Shown in pieces: positions 24,605 to 37,700 of a stretch of DNA of 64,000 nt (the first letter of the stretch is position 1; each line of letters begins with the position of its first letter). Made by a program: the position numbers and the translations under genes. The notes beneath the pieces were generated by a model, which worked only from the letters and a program-made list of their open reading frames with translations, searched no databases and was not told the DNA's origin. The stretch comes from Actinernus sp. WN-2022. Taxonomy: Eukaryota; Cnidaria; Anthozoa; Actiniaria; Actinernidae. The DNA lies in contig JAOWCC010001501.1 of the NCBI GenBank assembly GCA_030867875.1, positions 22,255,036 through 22,319,035 of the forward strand, read 5' to 3'.

Positions 24605-25144
24605 GGGGGATATGATGAAAAGGGACCAAAGTTAAACATAATTATTTTCTTGAGGTTTCTTCACTGAACTTGCTAGATTCTACAAAGAATATGGCAATCG
24701 TGTTGAAAATCCATTATGATTTTATTACTTGTAAGAAATGTGTGTACATTCACAAGAAAACATCCAAGTTACCAAATAGTTGGTTAAAAGGCACATGGTA
24801 TCCATTTTGTTTTGTAAATATTTTCACCTGATTGGCAAATGATAAAGCTCCTCCATATACAAATTTGCACATGTAAATATTATTTTAATAATAGTTTTAC
24901 TTGTGTTCATGTTTCTCTAGTCTTATTTAAAGATTGGGGCACTGTCAAGCCTAAAAGAAAGGTGACAAAAATCGACAATTTTAATATTTAGTTAGAATAT
25001 TGTCACAGCCAATAGCACCCAGCATTTTACAGCACTATATTCCATAAAGTGTCTTAATGAGGCAAGTGGCATGGGCACATTGGAGTTAAAGAAATTAGTA
25101 CTCATATTGGAACTCTAAAGAGAGCTCCATAATGAGGCCTTTTG

Positions 25145-25864
25145 TTAAAGTGCCTATAACCTTTTTGCAATTTTTATAGCTATGAACCTCCAAAAAGTTT
25201 TGAGTACTTCTGTGAAGAAAGTTTTGGTTTACAGTGAATACTTTGTTCTCTGGTCGTTTGAAATCATGTAAATGTGGACCTTTCCTGACCCATGACCGCG
25301 TCAGGAAAAGCCTGGGTCGATACCTGTATTGACGTCATCTCATTAATGCATTATTCTCCATGGTGCCTTTCTATCACAACAACATCGATACACAGTTTGT
25401 GAGTTGTTAGTAAAGAAAGTCATTTTAGTCAACATGCTAAGTATTTCTTCAAATGATTGCAAAGCCGTTTTTTGATATGATAACGGCAAGTCTTATTTTT
25501 GGGGGTCCGTTCCAGTGACAGAGCTAAATTCCAGCGGACGTCACCTCATTTCTTAACACAACAACATGCGGGGCTACGTTGCACACAAACTTTCGCATGT
25601 TTATGCTATATTTTTCCAAAAAGGAAAGGAAAGAAATGGAAATATGCATTTACAAGAGCGACGCGTTGAGAAAATGATGCCACGATAGCAAACTGCTTCA
25701 GTAATGGCAGACGTGATTTCGACTGTAAACTCTGCAAAGCTCAGTTTAATTTGGTCCTTTGGTAATATTTTTCAGTGATTTGGAAATGTTCTACAATGTG
25801 TATCGTTTTGGAAGACAAAAAGTAGAAAAGAAAATGGTCGAATTTCGTCGTAGTGGCACTTTAA
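25145..25864. mobile_element. Short-TIR (TTAAAGTGCC) MITE-like element
   Basis: TTAAAGTGCC at the left edge and GGCACTTTAA at the right edge; about 720 bp, no coding sequence recognised. Confidence 0.5.
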
Positions 25865-26213
25865 GGTGGCCCGCGGCTATTTATTTTGGCAACGGGGGTT
25901 GCGTTTTTGAACAGCAAAACATCATCCGATTTCCGAGAACTTTTAATAAAGAATCCTCGAATTTTATATAAAGTACAATTAGAAAGTGATTAACAAAGAA
26001 TTGCTGAAGATATAAGCGATTTTCGAAAACGTTTTTTAGGAAAGAGCGTACAAGGAATAATATTGAAATGAGATTACATTGTAATTCATGAAGCGTTTCC
26101 ACAATAGGAAGGAAAAAGAGGAAGCACAATGTAAAAGGTTTACGTAATCTGCGATGGCATGTCACCGAGAGCTGTATTGATGTCAGAAATAACGATAAGG
26201 CCACTTTAAACTG
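25861..26213. mobile_element. Short-TIR (TTAAGGTGGCC) MITE-like element
   Basis: TTAAGGTGGCC at the left edge and GGCCACTTTAAA at the right edge, directly abutting and sharing TTAA with the preceding element. Non-coding. Confidence 0.45.
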
Positions 26214-26309
26214 CCTCATCAAGGAAGTTCCAGTAGTTAATACCTACGCGCGCTTAAGATGTTTTTCTGGATCGTAATTTGCCCTCCATAATATTAATGG
26301 TAATAAAAT

Positions 26310-26438
26310 AATGACAAGTGAAATTAGGGATAAATTTCACTTGTGTTTGTCAAAATCTACGTAATTTCCCTCGCCGGCTCCGGAAATTACTTCGATTTTG
26401 ACAAACACTTGTGAAATGTATCCCTTATTTCACTCTTC
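26310..26438. repeat. Foldback repeat
   Basis: ACAAGTGAAATTAGGGATAA ... GTTTGTCAAAATC is matched in inverse by GATTTTGACAAACAC ... TATCCCTTATTTCACT, with GGAAATTAC/GTAATTTCC at the centre. Confidence 0.75.
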
Positions 26439-28750
26439 CCCATTTACGAATAAGTGAGACAAAAGAAAACAACAGCTTGTTAACTCCAGACCAATTGAAT
26501 GTATTCTCTCTGTGTCACGCTCTTCTTTACAACTTTCTCGATCTCTGCGAGTACGTTTTTCTTCTCTTATTACACCAGTACAACTCGTAAGGAGCGTCGG
26601 AGATATTCTGAAAACTATAAAAATAAGCTGCAGATGAAATTCCTTCGTGAGTGTAAACCTTATTCTAAGACTTGTACTTGTGCTTTATGGGTTCATTGTC
26701 TAATGATTTCTATTGGAGGTTCAGCAGATATTTACATGAAAACCTGTGTTACTTCTGCATCCATTTTCCCCCTTATATTGGGAATTCCTCATCACAGACA
26801 TAAGTAGGCAGTTCTTTGAAAAACGTGTCCATCCCTGCCACATATCCACCCAGTAATGATATTTGGGTTTGATGTATACTTTCCCATTCCAACATCTGCC
26901 CCTCGATATCGCCAAGACCACATTTTCACGAGTACTTTTTTACTCTCACTCTGTAGTTGTTACATGACTACCGCTGGTATTGTTTGCTTCCCCTGTCATC
27001 TCTGTCTCTATGCTTTCTTTCTCGATCATGCGAGGAGCGTGGTGAGGGGGAACGCTTGCTTTGATGGCTGATTTGAACAAGGGAAAAAAGTAGATGAAAG
27101 GATTATTATTCACAAAACAATAACCACATGCAAAGAGTTCAATTCCACTTCAAAGTCCGAATTCTTTGAGATTCAAAGTACTAGAGAATTTCCATAAACT
27201 GGCAACTAAGAAAAAAAAACTGCCTCTAATGATTCGGACCAACTTTATCTCAGAACCCACACATTTCTAGCGGGCATTCAGCTACATACTTTCTAGTTGA
27301 GAAAGGCTAAATTCTACTTCATTAATGAACTCTAGCATTTGTCAACAATAGATCATTTCAAGGTGGCCATTACCAGTACGATATCTACTGCACCGGTGCT
27401 CCTGAAAATTAGTCAAAATCCCAAATTTGAGAGTTCTACTTCACCTGGAAGCCAAGATATAGTCAGTGAAGTGCGCATTGTATGAGGGAGTGCAACATTT
27501 TGCACCCCTGCATACAAATGTCTGTAAATTTGTCTTACTTTGTGGGACTGCATCTTTTGCTCACATAATTGAAGTAGATATCGTAATATTAAAGGCGACC
27601 TTGAAATGTAATCTTGTAACACGGCACAGCATATCAACCCAAGAACTGAGAAAGAAGAAATTTGTCAACTCCGCGAGGTTAAGGGAAACTGTAAATAGGT
27701 GTTAGAGATTTAATAAACTTTATCTAGTGGATTTGTTTTTATTTGTATGTTAATTATAGTTGAGTTTGAGAGAAGAATTTGCATCTCATCCTAAAGTGCT
27801 ACTGAAGCGAAATTTCATCATTAAAATTAAGATCTCACTTGAAAGTCAATGAGGTTTTTGGAATATGCAAATTAGATGGTCTGTCATAAGGTTGACACGG
27901 CCATGAAGAATATCTGCAAATTGTGGGTAAAAATAATTGAAACTTTGCACATGTATGGCACGAAGGAAATACATCGCTGGCATACTGTTCTTCCGTTATC
28001 GCTAATCCCTAAGGACAACAGCAAAGTTGTTCTAATGAGGAGTCATAGTGGATTTACTGTAAAGGTTTATAAATATTCTGATCTCAGAATTACGTTAGAG
28101 TGATAGCGAAGAAGGTAATAGCTGTAAGGAAAATAATATGCATTTTAGGGGCTTGCTGTGCAGCTTAAATTGAAATCCACCATCATGAGATTCCACAGCA
28201 CTTCATTCATGCGTTAAAACAATAGATAATGAAAGACATGACGTCGTTTAAAGCGCCACAAAAAAAAAGGACTAATTCGGTCCCTTACCTACTACTTTTG
28301 TCATCACTAGTTAGTAGCCTGGGAAACCAGCCGACTCTTATCGCTCCCCACTCGCGAAAGAGACGTCTGGGGAGCGAGGTAGTAAATTCCATACTGATGG
28401 CGTAGCAGATAGCCGTTTCACGATGCATAAATTAGTTGCAATCTCAGGAATGGGAACAACGGAGATCTTTTTAAGGAATATAACTACCGAGGCTGCTCGT
28501 TCGCGGCCAGAGTAATAATTCTCGTTACAATGAGGGAAGCCACATCAGAGCTATTCATCATTATTTATTCAAATATTAATGCTGGAATAATGCTTTACAT
28601 ACCCTGATATGTGTCTGTCTTTATTTGATCTGCTCTTATCTGCTTGTCTATCTTTTCCAACCTATGAAAAAGGGACTTCATTCTTTAAAATTCAATTCAT
28701 AAGACCATGCAGAGGTCTCACTGGAATCTTCAGTATTGAAGGAGGTGAGT

Positions 28751-31700
28751 TTATTGAAAGAAGAGGTAGGCCAAATATTCGATACAACATTTACACTCGT
28801 ACTGAAAACCCTGGTGTGACGTCTTGCTCGGGAGGGGAGAGGTATGGGAGTTTCGTACCTTTTCACTCCTGGTGTGTGATTTTGTTTCATGTCTGTCACT
28901 TCTGCCTCTCGCCTTTTTATCACTCTCCTCGCTGTCCAAACGTCGCTGCTCGTGTCTGTCCTTCTTTCTCTCCTTGTGCCTTCTCTCATCTTCACTATCA
29001 CGATCTGCTCTTTGAGATTTTCTCTTTCCATGGTCATCCCGATCATGTCGCAATTTTTCTTTGTCAGAATTGCTTTTCTTCCTCCGCCTTTCATCATCAC
29101 TGCCATCACTAGAATTACCTTCATCATAAACAAGATCATATCTGGGATATGTTAAGGCTAAAGACTGCCCACCAAATATGTAATTTATTTATAAATTAGA
29201 AATGACACTGCTTCTGAATGCTAAAAATCTTTAAAATAATTCCTTTTTTTGTATCAGCCAATGAAATTGTGCTACAACAGTAATAATCAACATCACCTTG
29301 ATAAGGAAATGTATTAAAGGAGAACTGAACCCTAAATCAATCCGACGACCGTACAAACTTGTATTCAAGAGAAATTAGTTCTGCTATTTTATTTCTTTAT
29401 GGTGCACGTCTAAAAAGAGCTGATTCTTCGCTGATAAAGCTAGTTTGTGTGGCGGCTCAATTGAGTGTTTTCCCCCGTATCGTACGTCATGCATACCAAG
29501 GAAATGCAACCACACCTTCAGCACAAAGAAAGCACAATAGTGCGCAATTATGAGTCATTAGTCCATCTATCCAAAGCCGAGAACAACATGACAAAACTAA
29601 TTTATTCCTCGTATCGTACGTCGCAGATGACAGGATTTGAAGATTTTCTTTCCTTTGACACAAAACACAGTAATATAAATGTTGGTACGACTCTTCGTGT
29701 TTAGATCTACTCATTGAGCTAAAGCTGATTTTAAGCTTCAGTTCTCCTTTAAAGAATATGGCCCACCGTCATGCTTAGCCACCTTTCGCTTTGTTTTGTT
29801 TATTACTGCTTCGATCAATGAACGTTACAAAAACATTCAAATTGCAACTATCGCACAAAACAACTGGACTATAACGATTTTCAAAAGATTGGAAGACAAC
29901 TCATACAAAACTTTTCAAATAGCGCGCAAAACATGACGGTTGGTTTATATTTTTAAGATTATTCATGTCTCTGATTGCACTCACCGATGTCAATTTTAGG
30001 GAAGCTTGAGTTAAAGTGAACAAGGGATACTGAACTAACTAATTAGAACCGCTCCACCGCATGTGTGTGTTGATCTTAGCATTTGTATAATTTAATTAAC
30101 TAAAGATGATGATAAAAACGTTTGAGTATTGAGGTTCAATGTGCAAGGAATTAACCTGTAGGTTCTCTACTTTTGCCATGGATGTTCACACACTTTTGCC
30201 TAGCCTCAATTTAGCCGTCTCCTTTGTAGTCAGGTCTCTTAGGGTCTTGATCGTTACAGAGCTGACAAAAGCACCAAACTTGGCATAGTTGTAGTTTATG
30301 GTAGTACTATCAATGTTAGAGGGGGAGCCCAACGTAAATATTCCTTTAAGGGGAATTACGGAGGATTTACTTTTTCAAATTTCACGAATTGGGTTCCCTG
30401 TGGTACTTATTTTAAATATATTTATTAAATATGTAATAACGTTTTAAATAAATTTTGAAAAAGCTATCAACCATTAGAATGCATTATCTGTCATGACTGT
30501 CGGTTACAACCCCGAATCTTAACAAAAAAGCTACTTTTCGGCATCTCTTTGAAATACTGGTGCCCAGTCCCACTCGGCCATTGGCTAAATCCAATATGGC
30601 GGCTCTCAGGAGTACCTACAAAATCTGTAAGTATTTCGCTATTAAAAGGCCATAATCTTGCTAATTTTATATTGTAATATATATAAAATTTTAAGTTGTT
30701 TTTTCTAAGTAATTAGCTAAAATTAATCGAAAATATAACCGTTTCAAATTTCAGAATCGGAAATGGAAATATCTTGGACTCGATGCATCATATGCCAAAC
30801 AACCACAACAGAAGATTTAAGATGTCCTCTTAGAGCATGTGGCCCATGTTATGACCCCGTATCAGTCTATGCCTCTTTTCTTCAGAATGTTCTCGAGTTT
30901 AGCTCACTAGGTGCCCTGCCAGTCAATGTTCCCTTCGCTCTTGATATAGACACTGATGTTTTAATTAAAAACGAGGCATCTTGGCACAAGTCTTGCTATT
31001 TGAAATTCAATTTGTCGAAGCTACAAAAAGCCAAAGAAAGAGTATCTAGGAAAAGGGAGAAGGAAGAAGGCCAACCAGAAGAGGAGGAGAACGCCCCGGC
31101 ATTAAAGAATCGACGACAATCACTAACACACAATAAGGTGGACTGCATATTGTGCGGTAAGGGGGGGAAGCTACATGAAGTCACCACTTTTTCGACTGAC
31201 CAGAATATCCGTCGCATGATTACTGAAATTAACGATGCTACGCTAATGCCAAAGATCTCAGGAGTTGATCTCATAGCTGCTGAGGCCAAATATCACCTTA
31301 AATGTTTGACTGATCTAAGAAATCGGTATAGGAGTCAACTCACTAAAAAACGACAAGAATCTTGTGAAGAAGAGGATGAGAGGATTATGGAATCTCAAAC
31401 ATTCATTGAGTTGGTTGAGTATATTGAGAACTCTGTTGAGGACAACAAGCTTCTTTTTATGCTATCTGAATTGCATTCACTTTATATAAGTCGCCTTGAA
31501 GCTTCGGGCGTTTATAAGACTGTAAATAAGACTCGACTGAAGAATTCATTGTTAGATCAGTTTCCTGATGCACAAGAGCAAAATGATGGAAAAAATCTTG
31601 TCATAATTTTCACGAAAGCATTACAGGGCATGGTTAAAGATGCAATCAAGAAAAGGGACTTCTCTGAGGACGCCACGATACTGGCCAAGGCTTCCGCAAT

Positions 31701-34700
31701 TGTAAGAAGGGACATACTTAAGAAGAAAGGCTTCAACTTTTCTGGAAGTTTTACTACAGATTGTCAAGAAACGTCCACCCCAGCAAGTCTGAAGTCGCTC
31801 ATTTCTATGATCCTGAGTGGTTTGGACATTGAGAACACTGAAGCTCAAGATTCCCAGCCATGTTTAACTGTGTGCCAGACGATAATTTTCAATGCAAAGG
31901 AACGAAGGGGTAGGTCAAAAAATGGCCAGACACGACATACCAAGTCCCGCGAACCACCACTCCCATTATACATCGGATTTAACATACACGCAACAACAAG
32001 AAGCAAGGCACTAATAATGAAGCTTTATCAGCTGGGGCTGTCAGTCTCATACCAAAGGATCATGGAGCTAGAGGAATCCCTTGCCAGCTCCATAAGCGAG
32101 CGATTTGTTGCTGATGGGTGTGTAGTACCTACTAGTTTGAGAAAGGGACTGTTCACGATAGGAGCGCTGGATAACCTTGATCATAATCCGAGCTCGACAA
32201 CCGCTGCATCATCATTTCATGGCACTGGCATCAGCCTCTTTCAGCTCCCAACGGCTGGAAATCATGGGGAACCCAGAGATCCGATCCGTTTACCATCACA
32301 AGGATCAGGACACTCACTACCAGAAGAGTACGCCGTTGTCCACCCCGTCGAGCTAAGCACCAACAGTTCTGTAACACCAGCAAGAATCACGAAAGAAACA
32401 GGGAGGTCTTTGAACATTGAGGAAGGGGAAGAAAAACGATGGATGGAGGAGACCCTTGTTAAATTGGACAAAGAACACGTTGTGGCTGGTGACAAGTTGA
32501 CGTGGGCAGCCTTTCACTCGGCAAAGCAAGTCGAAAAAGACCCGCCAGCATTAACTGCACTGTTACCCCTTTTTTACGAGAAGGCAGCAACCCCAGCCAT
32601 GATAAAGCATGGGATGGATGTAGTACGACAGGCGACAACCTTTCTGAACCCGGGCCAGGTCCCAATCATCACTGTAGACCAGCCTCTATTTGCCTTGGTG
32701 AAGATGGTGCAGTGGAAGTGGCCGACGTCACACGGAGAGCAGGCATTCGTTGCGATGATGGGTGGTCTCCACGTTGAGATGGCACTATGGAGTGTAATTG
32801 GCGATTTGCTAGATGGATCAGGATGGACCACCGCCTTGACAGAAGCTGACGTGGCCTCGTCTGGTGTGGCAGATTCATTCCTAAAGGCATCACATCTAAC
32901 AAGAACAAGGTATGATTGGATTGCTGTTGGTACAACTAGTTGTTTTCTCAGCCAGTGAGAGTTGCTTTTATTGTAATGAAACCGTAACTGTATACTTTTA
33001 AATTTCAGGCATGCTCACCAGGTTACATCTCTTGCCCTGCATATGCTAAGGAAAGAGGCATTTTCGACGTGCGCTGATGACACTACAATGGCTACATGGG
33101 AGGACCAGAGAAAAACAAGGAGCCCGACGTTTCTGTTCTGGGATCTTATCTTGAAGTACGAGACCCTGGTTCTACTTGTTGTACGTGCACATCGCCAGCG
33201 TAATTTCACCCTGTACGTGGAGGCCCTTGAAGAGCTGATACCATTATTCTTTGCACTGGATCACGTCAACTACGCCAGGTGGACACCCATCCATCTTCGA
33301 GACATGAAGTCCTTGCCTGAATCAATCTCCAAGGTATTCCAAGAGGAAGGACGATGGGTATTGTCGAAGACGGGCAATCGGTTCTCCGCGATCCCCTTTG
33401 ACCAGGCGCACGAGCAGGAGAACAAGGTTGTAAAGAGTGCAGGAGGAGCCGTTGGCCTTACGGAGAACCCTGTTGCCTTTAGGTAAACTCATAATATTTT
33501 TTTTTAAATGCATGTTACAACTGAATTCGATGCATCGCGAACTTTCATTTCCAAAATCCTGGTTTCGTTTTAGATCTTGAAAAGATGGCATAGTAAATCA
33601 ATCCAATCCATTCGAGCGACTCCTGTATTGACAGAAATCCAATTGCCTGCACTAGGGGACAGGGCAAGTAATTGATAACAGGACAAGTAATTGATTGTCC
33701 TGGACGGTTTAATCGACTACGCGCTATTATGAACACAAAAATGGTTGCGATGCATTGAATTCAACTTGCAAGGCAGATGGTTGTTCTGGAAAATTTGAAT
33801 GCGTTAGTTACAAAATATTGATTAATAGGGATAAAAGCAATAACTTAGTTTCGGCTGAGCAATTATTATTTTACATTTTCTATTTTCAGACGATGGATGC
33901 TTTCGGGCCCCGAGACAACAAGGCTTCTGCACCAGTTCGAAGGTCAATATCTAGAAGATAGCGACGAGCATAGTGGACGTCTCAACCACGAAATGGGCCT
34001 CAGAGCACAAAAGACGTTCAAGCAGCAGGTGAATAATCTAGTAGATGTCATGAGAAAGATGGGAAACCCTTTCCTCGACGACTTCCCTGAGTTGGTTACA
34101 CTGGATAGCCGTGATTGTGCATATGATGACGTAGCTAAGGCCGTGATGAACCTCGACACCCTTGGTCAGACCCAGTATAGGGAATATGTCAAGGCAGTTA
34201 TAGAGGACCGGACGACCTCCATTCACAACACCATTAAGAGGAACAAGATCCCCCTTTACAAGAAACAACCCCTGCGAGACAAATCTAAACAGACGAAGAG
34301 AATAGCTGCACTCCAAAATAATGTTGCACTATTTGCACAGCTGTACATCGCCATGCAGAGCCGTAATGCTGACCTCGAGGAGTTCTTCAGCCATGAAGTT
34401 CAACCATTCCCTCCCTCCTTATCAGAATTCGGCAATCTTCGTCTACCAAGCGCTAAATCGGACCTCCTCGAGTGCATTATTCCATCGACTCAGCCAGAGC
34501 ATCCCACGCAATTTGACTGCAGCGTTCTAGACGGAGCTGTCGTGGGCCACTGCCTTCCCGTAACTGGTTCGAGCACCTTTGATGATTACGCCCATAACGT
34601 CTTCATTCCCCACCTCAGCAGCCAGAGAAGTAGAAGAGTGGACGTTGTCTGGGACACATACATACCTAATAGTCTCAAGGAGTCCACCAGGGTGAAGAGA

Positions 34701-37700
34701 GGCAAAGGCGTTCGACGGAAAGTAGCTGGGGGTACTAAACTACCATCCAACTGGGTGTCATTCCTGCGGGATCCGTTAAACAAAAAAGAGTTGTTTCACT
34801 TCCTATCGTTGAAGGTTGCTGGACATAACTGGCCAGAGAGGAAGACAATCTACGTTACATCAGGTAAACATACAACACATATGTCAGCTACTGTATGATA
34901 CTCAAACAAAGTATGTTGTAGGCGTCATACAACAAAGGTAATTAACTAACAAATCTTTCGGCCAAGCGACACTCCTCAGTGTTCTACTAAGACATAATGA
35001 CAAGTGGTAACAATCATGCTAATGTGTATAACCTATGTTGGAATCCCACATAAAAAATGTTAACTACCGAAATATTTTTTCTCCAGGTACTTCTGTGATT
35101 TCCATTGGCTCTGCTACCGCTATGACAGATTGTACTCACGAGGAGGCGGATACGAGGGTTGTCATCCATATCCTTCACGCCATCCAAGTTGAAGAGGCGA
35201 AAACTGTCCTCGTCCGAACCGTGGATACCGATATCCTAGTCATCTTGGTGGGAAAGCTTCAGGACCTGAGAGAAGTCCAGCCGGAACTTGATCTGTGGCT
35301 TGCCTTTGGTATGGGTCGAAGCTTTCGCTTCATCAGCGTCAACTCTATTTGTGCTGTTCTTGGTAAACCACGATCTACTTCCCTGCCTGTATTCCACGCA
35401 TTAACTGGCTGTGGTACCACCTCCTGCTTCTTCGGGAAAGGAAAGAAGTCAGCCTGGCAGGCATGGGAGATCTTTCCAGAGGTCACGCCCACATTCGAAA
35501 TGCTTGCCAAGACGCCATTTATGCAGCTTACGACAGACTCGCCCCTCTTCAAACAGATCGAGAGATACACGGTAATCCTGTACGATAAGCTCAGCCCCTT
35601 ATCTGACATCAACCTGACCCGGATGGAGCTATTCTGCAAGAACAGTAGAGCAATGGACAAGCTCCCGCCTACACAGGTAAATATTACTTCTTTCTTTATC
35701 GCAATTTTTCTACGTTTCACCTAGCAGGGGCGGATATGAGGGGAAGGGCTCAGGGGGCCAGGCCACCTGGCCCTTTAACTGGCAATACTCACAATGACAA
35801 GTTTGAACTAACCCGCTGCACCTTCTTTCTATGAAACTAGGATCAACCTCTTCCTAATTAATCCTTAATAACATCGACACTGTTGTTATTTGCAGGATGC
35901 CCTTTTGCAGCATGTCCGTCGCACCGTTCTCCAGGCCGGGATCTGGACAGTCAGCGATCAGCCACAGCCACCTGTGCCATCACCAGGGCAGTTCTCGTGG
36001 TTTGAAGACGATGGCAAATGGGTTCCGAAATGGATCACCATACCCGAAGTATCCAAGGCTTGTAGTGAGCTGATAAAGTGCTCTTGTACAAGATGCAAGT
36101 GTGCCAAGGCTTCCTTGGGATGTACCCCCCTTTGCAGATGCCAATGCCTATCCTAAAAGTAACTGCATCAAGCTTACATGATAATCTGAAGAGTTTCAGC
36201 GACCGAGCATTGTTTCCGTTATGTAGCCCTAACTGAATTCTAATAATATAGCTATCTCTTGGCGTTTCTATTAGCGCTATTTGAAAGTACATTTGTTTCG
36301 CGAACATATATATCAAACAGCAGTAATTTAGGTTCAAAATGCGAGTTTGAGAAAGGGAACGTGTAATACGAATCAGCTATGGCGGTAATGTTGAAATTTG
36401 ATCATTCTTACCGAGTAGGGACTGGGAACTAGTATATATCTAAAAGCCTTATGTAATATATAAATGATGGCTTATAATGAAATATGCGAAGAAATGAGTA
36501 AGCATAATAGTTTCAGTCAATAAATGTCACTACTGCATTTCTTGTTAGCTGTTTTACTTGAAAACTGCAAACCACCACAGGTAGCCCAATTCGTAATTAA
36601 GGTAAATTTTAAACGCCCCGTTAATCCTTATGTGGTAACGATTGCGTTGGGCTCCCCCTCTAATATTAATCAGTAGGTCCTAAGGAACATCTCTGCAAAA
36701 TTTGGCGCTTTTGTCACTTCTGTAACGATCCGACCCATATTTTGCCATAAGAGACCTGACTATTGGTTCGTTCCTCTCTCGGGAGGAACGAACCAGAGGA
36801 GACGGCTGAAATTCAGGCTAACTTTTGCCGTGGGTGTTCACACAAAAGGCTTTTACCATGACAGTTTTGGGGATGAAATAAAATGAATGTTGACGTATTC
36901 TTTTGTTAGTTTGGTGTTCACTTAAAACTGGGCCAATGTACAAAGCAAGGGAATCCTTTGTTTTTGCTAGGCTAAACTCGTTCTGATATCCCACAGTGCG
37001 AGGCTAACCTAGCAAAAGCAAAGGATTGCCTCGCTTTGAATCCAAGATGGCCACCAGGTGAAAAGAGTGAATTGGGCAGTGTTCTACAGAAGTGCTAGCT
37101 GTCCGTGTTTTCGTCAACTACTCAATTCTCAAATCCCTCTTCAGTTCGTTGACCAGTGCAGTGTACTTTTACTATTTCACTGTCTACTGAAAAAATGCCT
37201 GGAGAACAGTACTTGGGTTCTCAAAATTGTTGTGTCAAATCTGTATTTCATTTTACTTTATATTCAGTCCAACTCTAATATCATCTTTCATTTCTATCAA
37301 CATGCAAGGATACTTGTCCTTTCTTGTTTTTTCTTTGATGGCATATTTGGGTTTCTCATCCTTCTTGTCGGACATTACAGGTCGTGCTCCTATGAATTCA
37401 AAACAAGTTTAAATAATAAAAAAATGTTCTAGCTATTATATAACAATCTGTTGAAGATAAGAAAAAGTCCACCTAAATTATAATGTTTGTCCATCTTTCG
37501 TTTTCCCAGTAATGTTAAAGGGAGCCTCCACTGAAAAACTGTTTTATCTCAAATGTTTGTTATTCATACCTAAATCTAATGATGTGTTTGTTTCATGTAA
37601 ATTGTACACTATAATTATTCTCCTGTTACGCAACAAAAGAGCTATTGTTTTCTGACACTCAATTCTGAATCTCTAACAAGACCTGAAACAACCATGGGGG

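Larger units (their letters stand above)
24605..28750. other. Intergenic region between convergent NDC80 and PPIL4
   Basis: No supported gene. It holds the 3' UTRs, two TTAA-type short-TIR elements and a foldback; 27070-28600 is AT-rich with no recognised feature apart from a small hairpin at about 28347-28379 (CGCTCCCCACTC...GGGGAGCG). Confidence 0.7.
30201..36820 (+). mobile_element. Complete-looking 6.6-kb DNA transposon with long TIRs (AcademX-like?)
   Basis: The ends form long inverted repeats: left 30201-30406 and right 36571-36820, both beginning TAGCCT(C/G)AATTT(C)AGCCGTCTCC when read inward, with strongly matching blocks TAGTCAGGTCTCTTA, GATCGTTACAGA, GACAAAAGC and TTAGAGGGGGAGCCCAACG. 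Immediately outside both ends is the 9-bp direct repeat ACTTTTGCC (30192-30200 and 36821-36829), a candidate target-site duplication. Inside is one intact five-exon gene on the plus strand. The element sits in the last intron of PPIL4, in antisense orientation to it. AcademX elements are known to carry an XPG-like nuclease, which fits the encoded protein, but Academ target duplications are reported as shorter, so the superfamily is left open. Confidence 0.8.

Noticed and set aside
26458..26600. Minus-strand Arg/Glu-rich frame (EEKRTRRDRESCKEERDTER) as a further PPIL4 3' exon
   Set aside because: The twelve-exon model already gives 482 residues, close to the family length, and no phase-compatible acceptor joins this segment.
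28609..29155. Several overlapping plus-strand ORFs rich in Ser/Phe/Leu
   Set aside because: They are antisense shadows of the Arg/Asp/Lys-rich last exon of PPIL4 on the minus strand.
30595..30626. Upstream ATG ([10 protein letters not shown]) as the N-terminus of the transposon protein
   Set aside because: Splicing from the strong donor to the acceptor at 30754 creates an immediate TAA, so it is more likely leader sequence.
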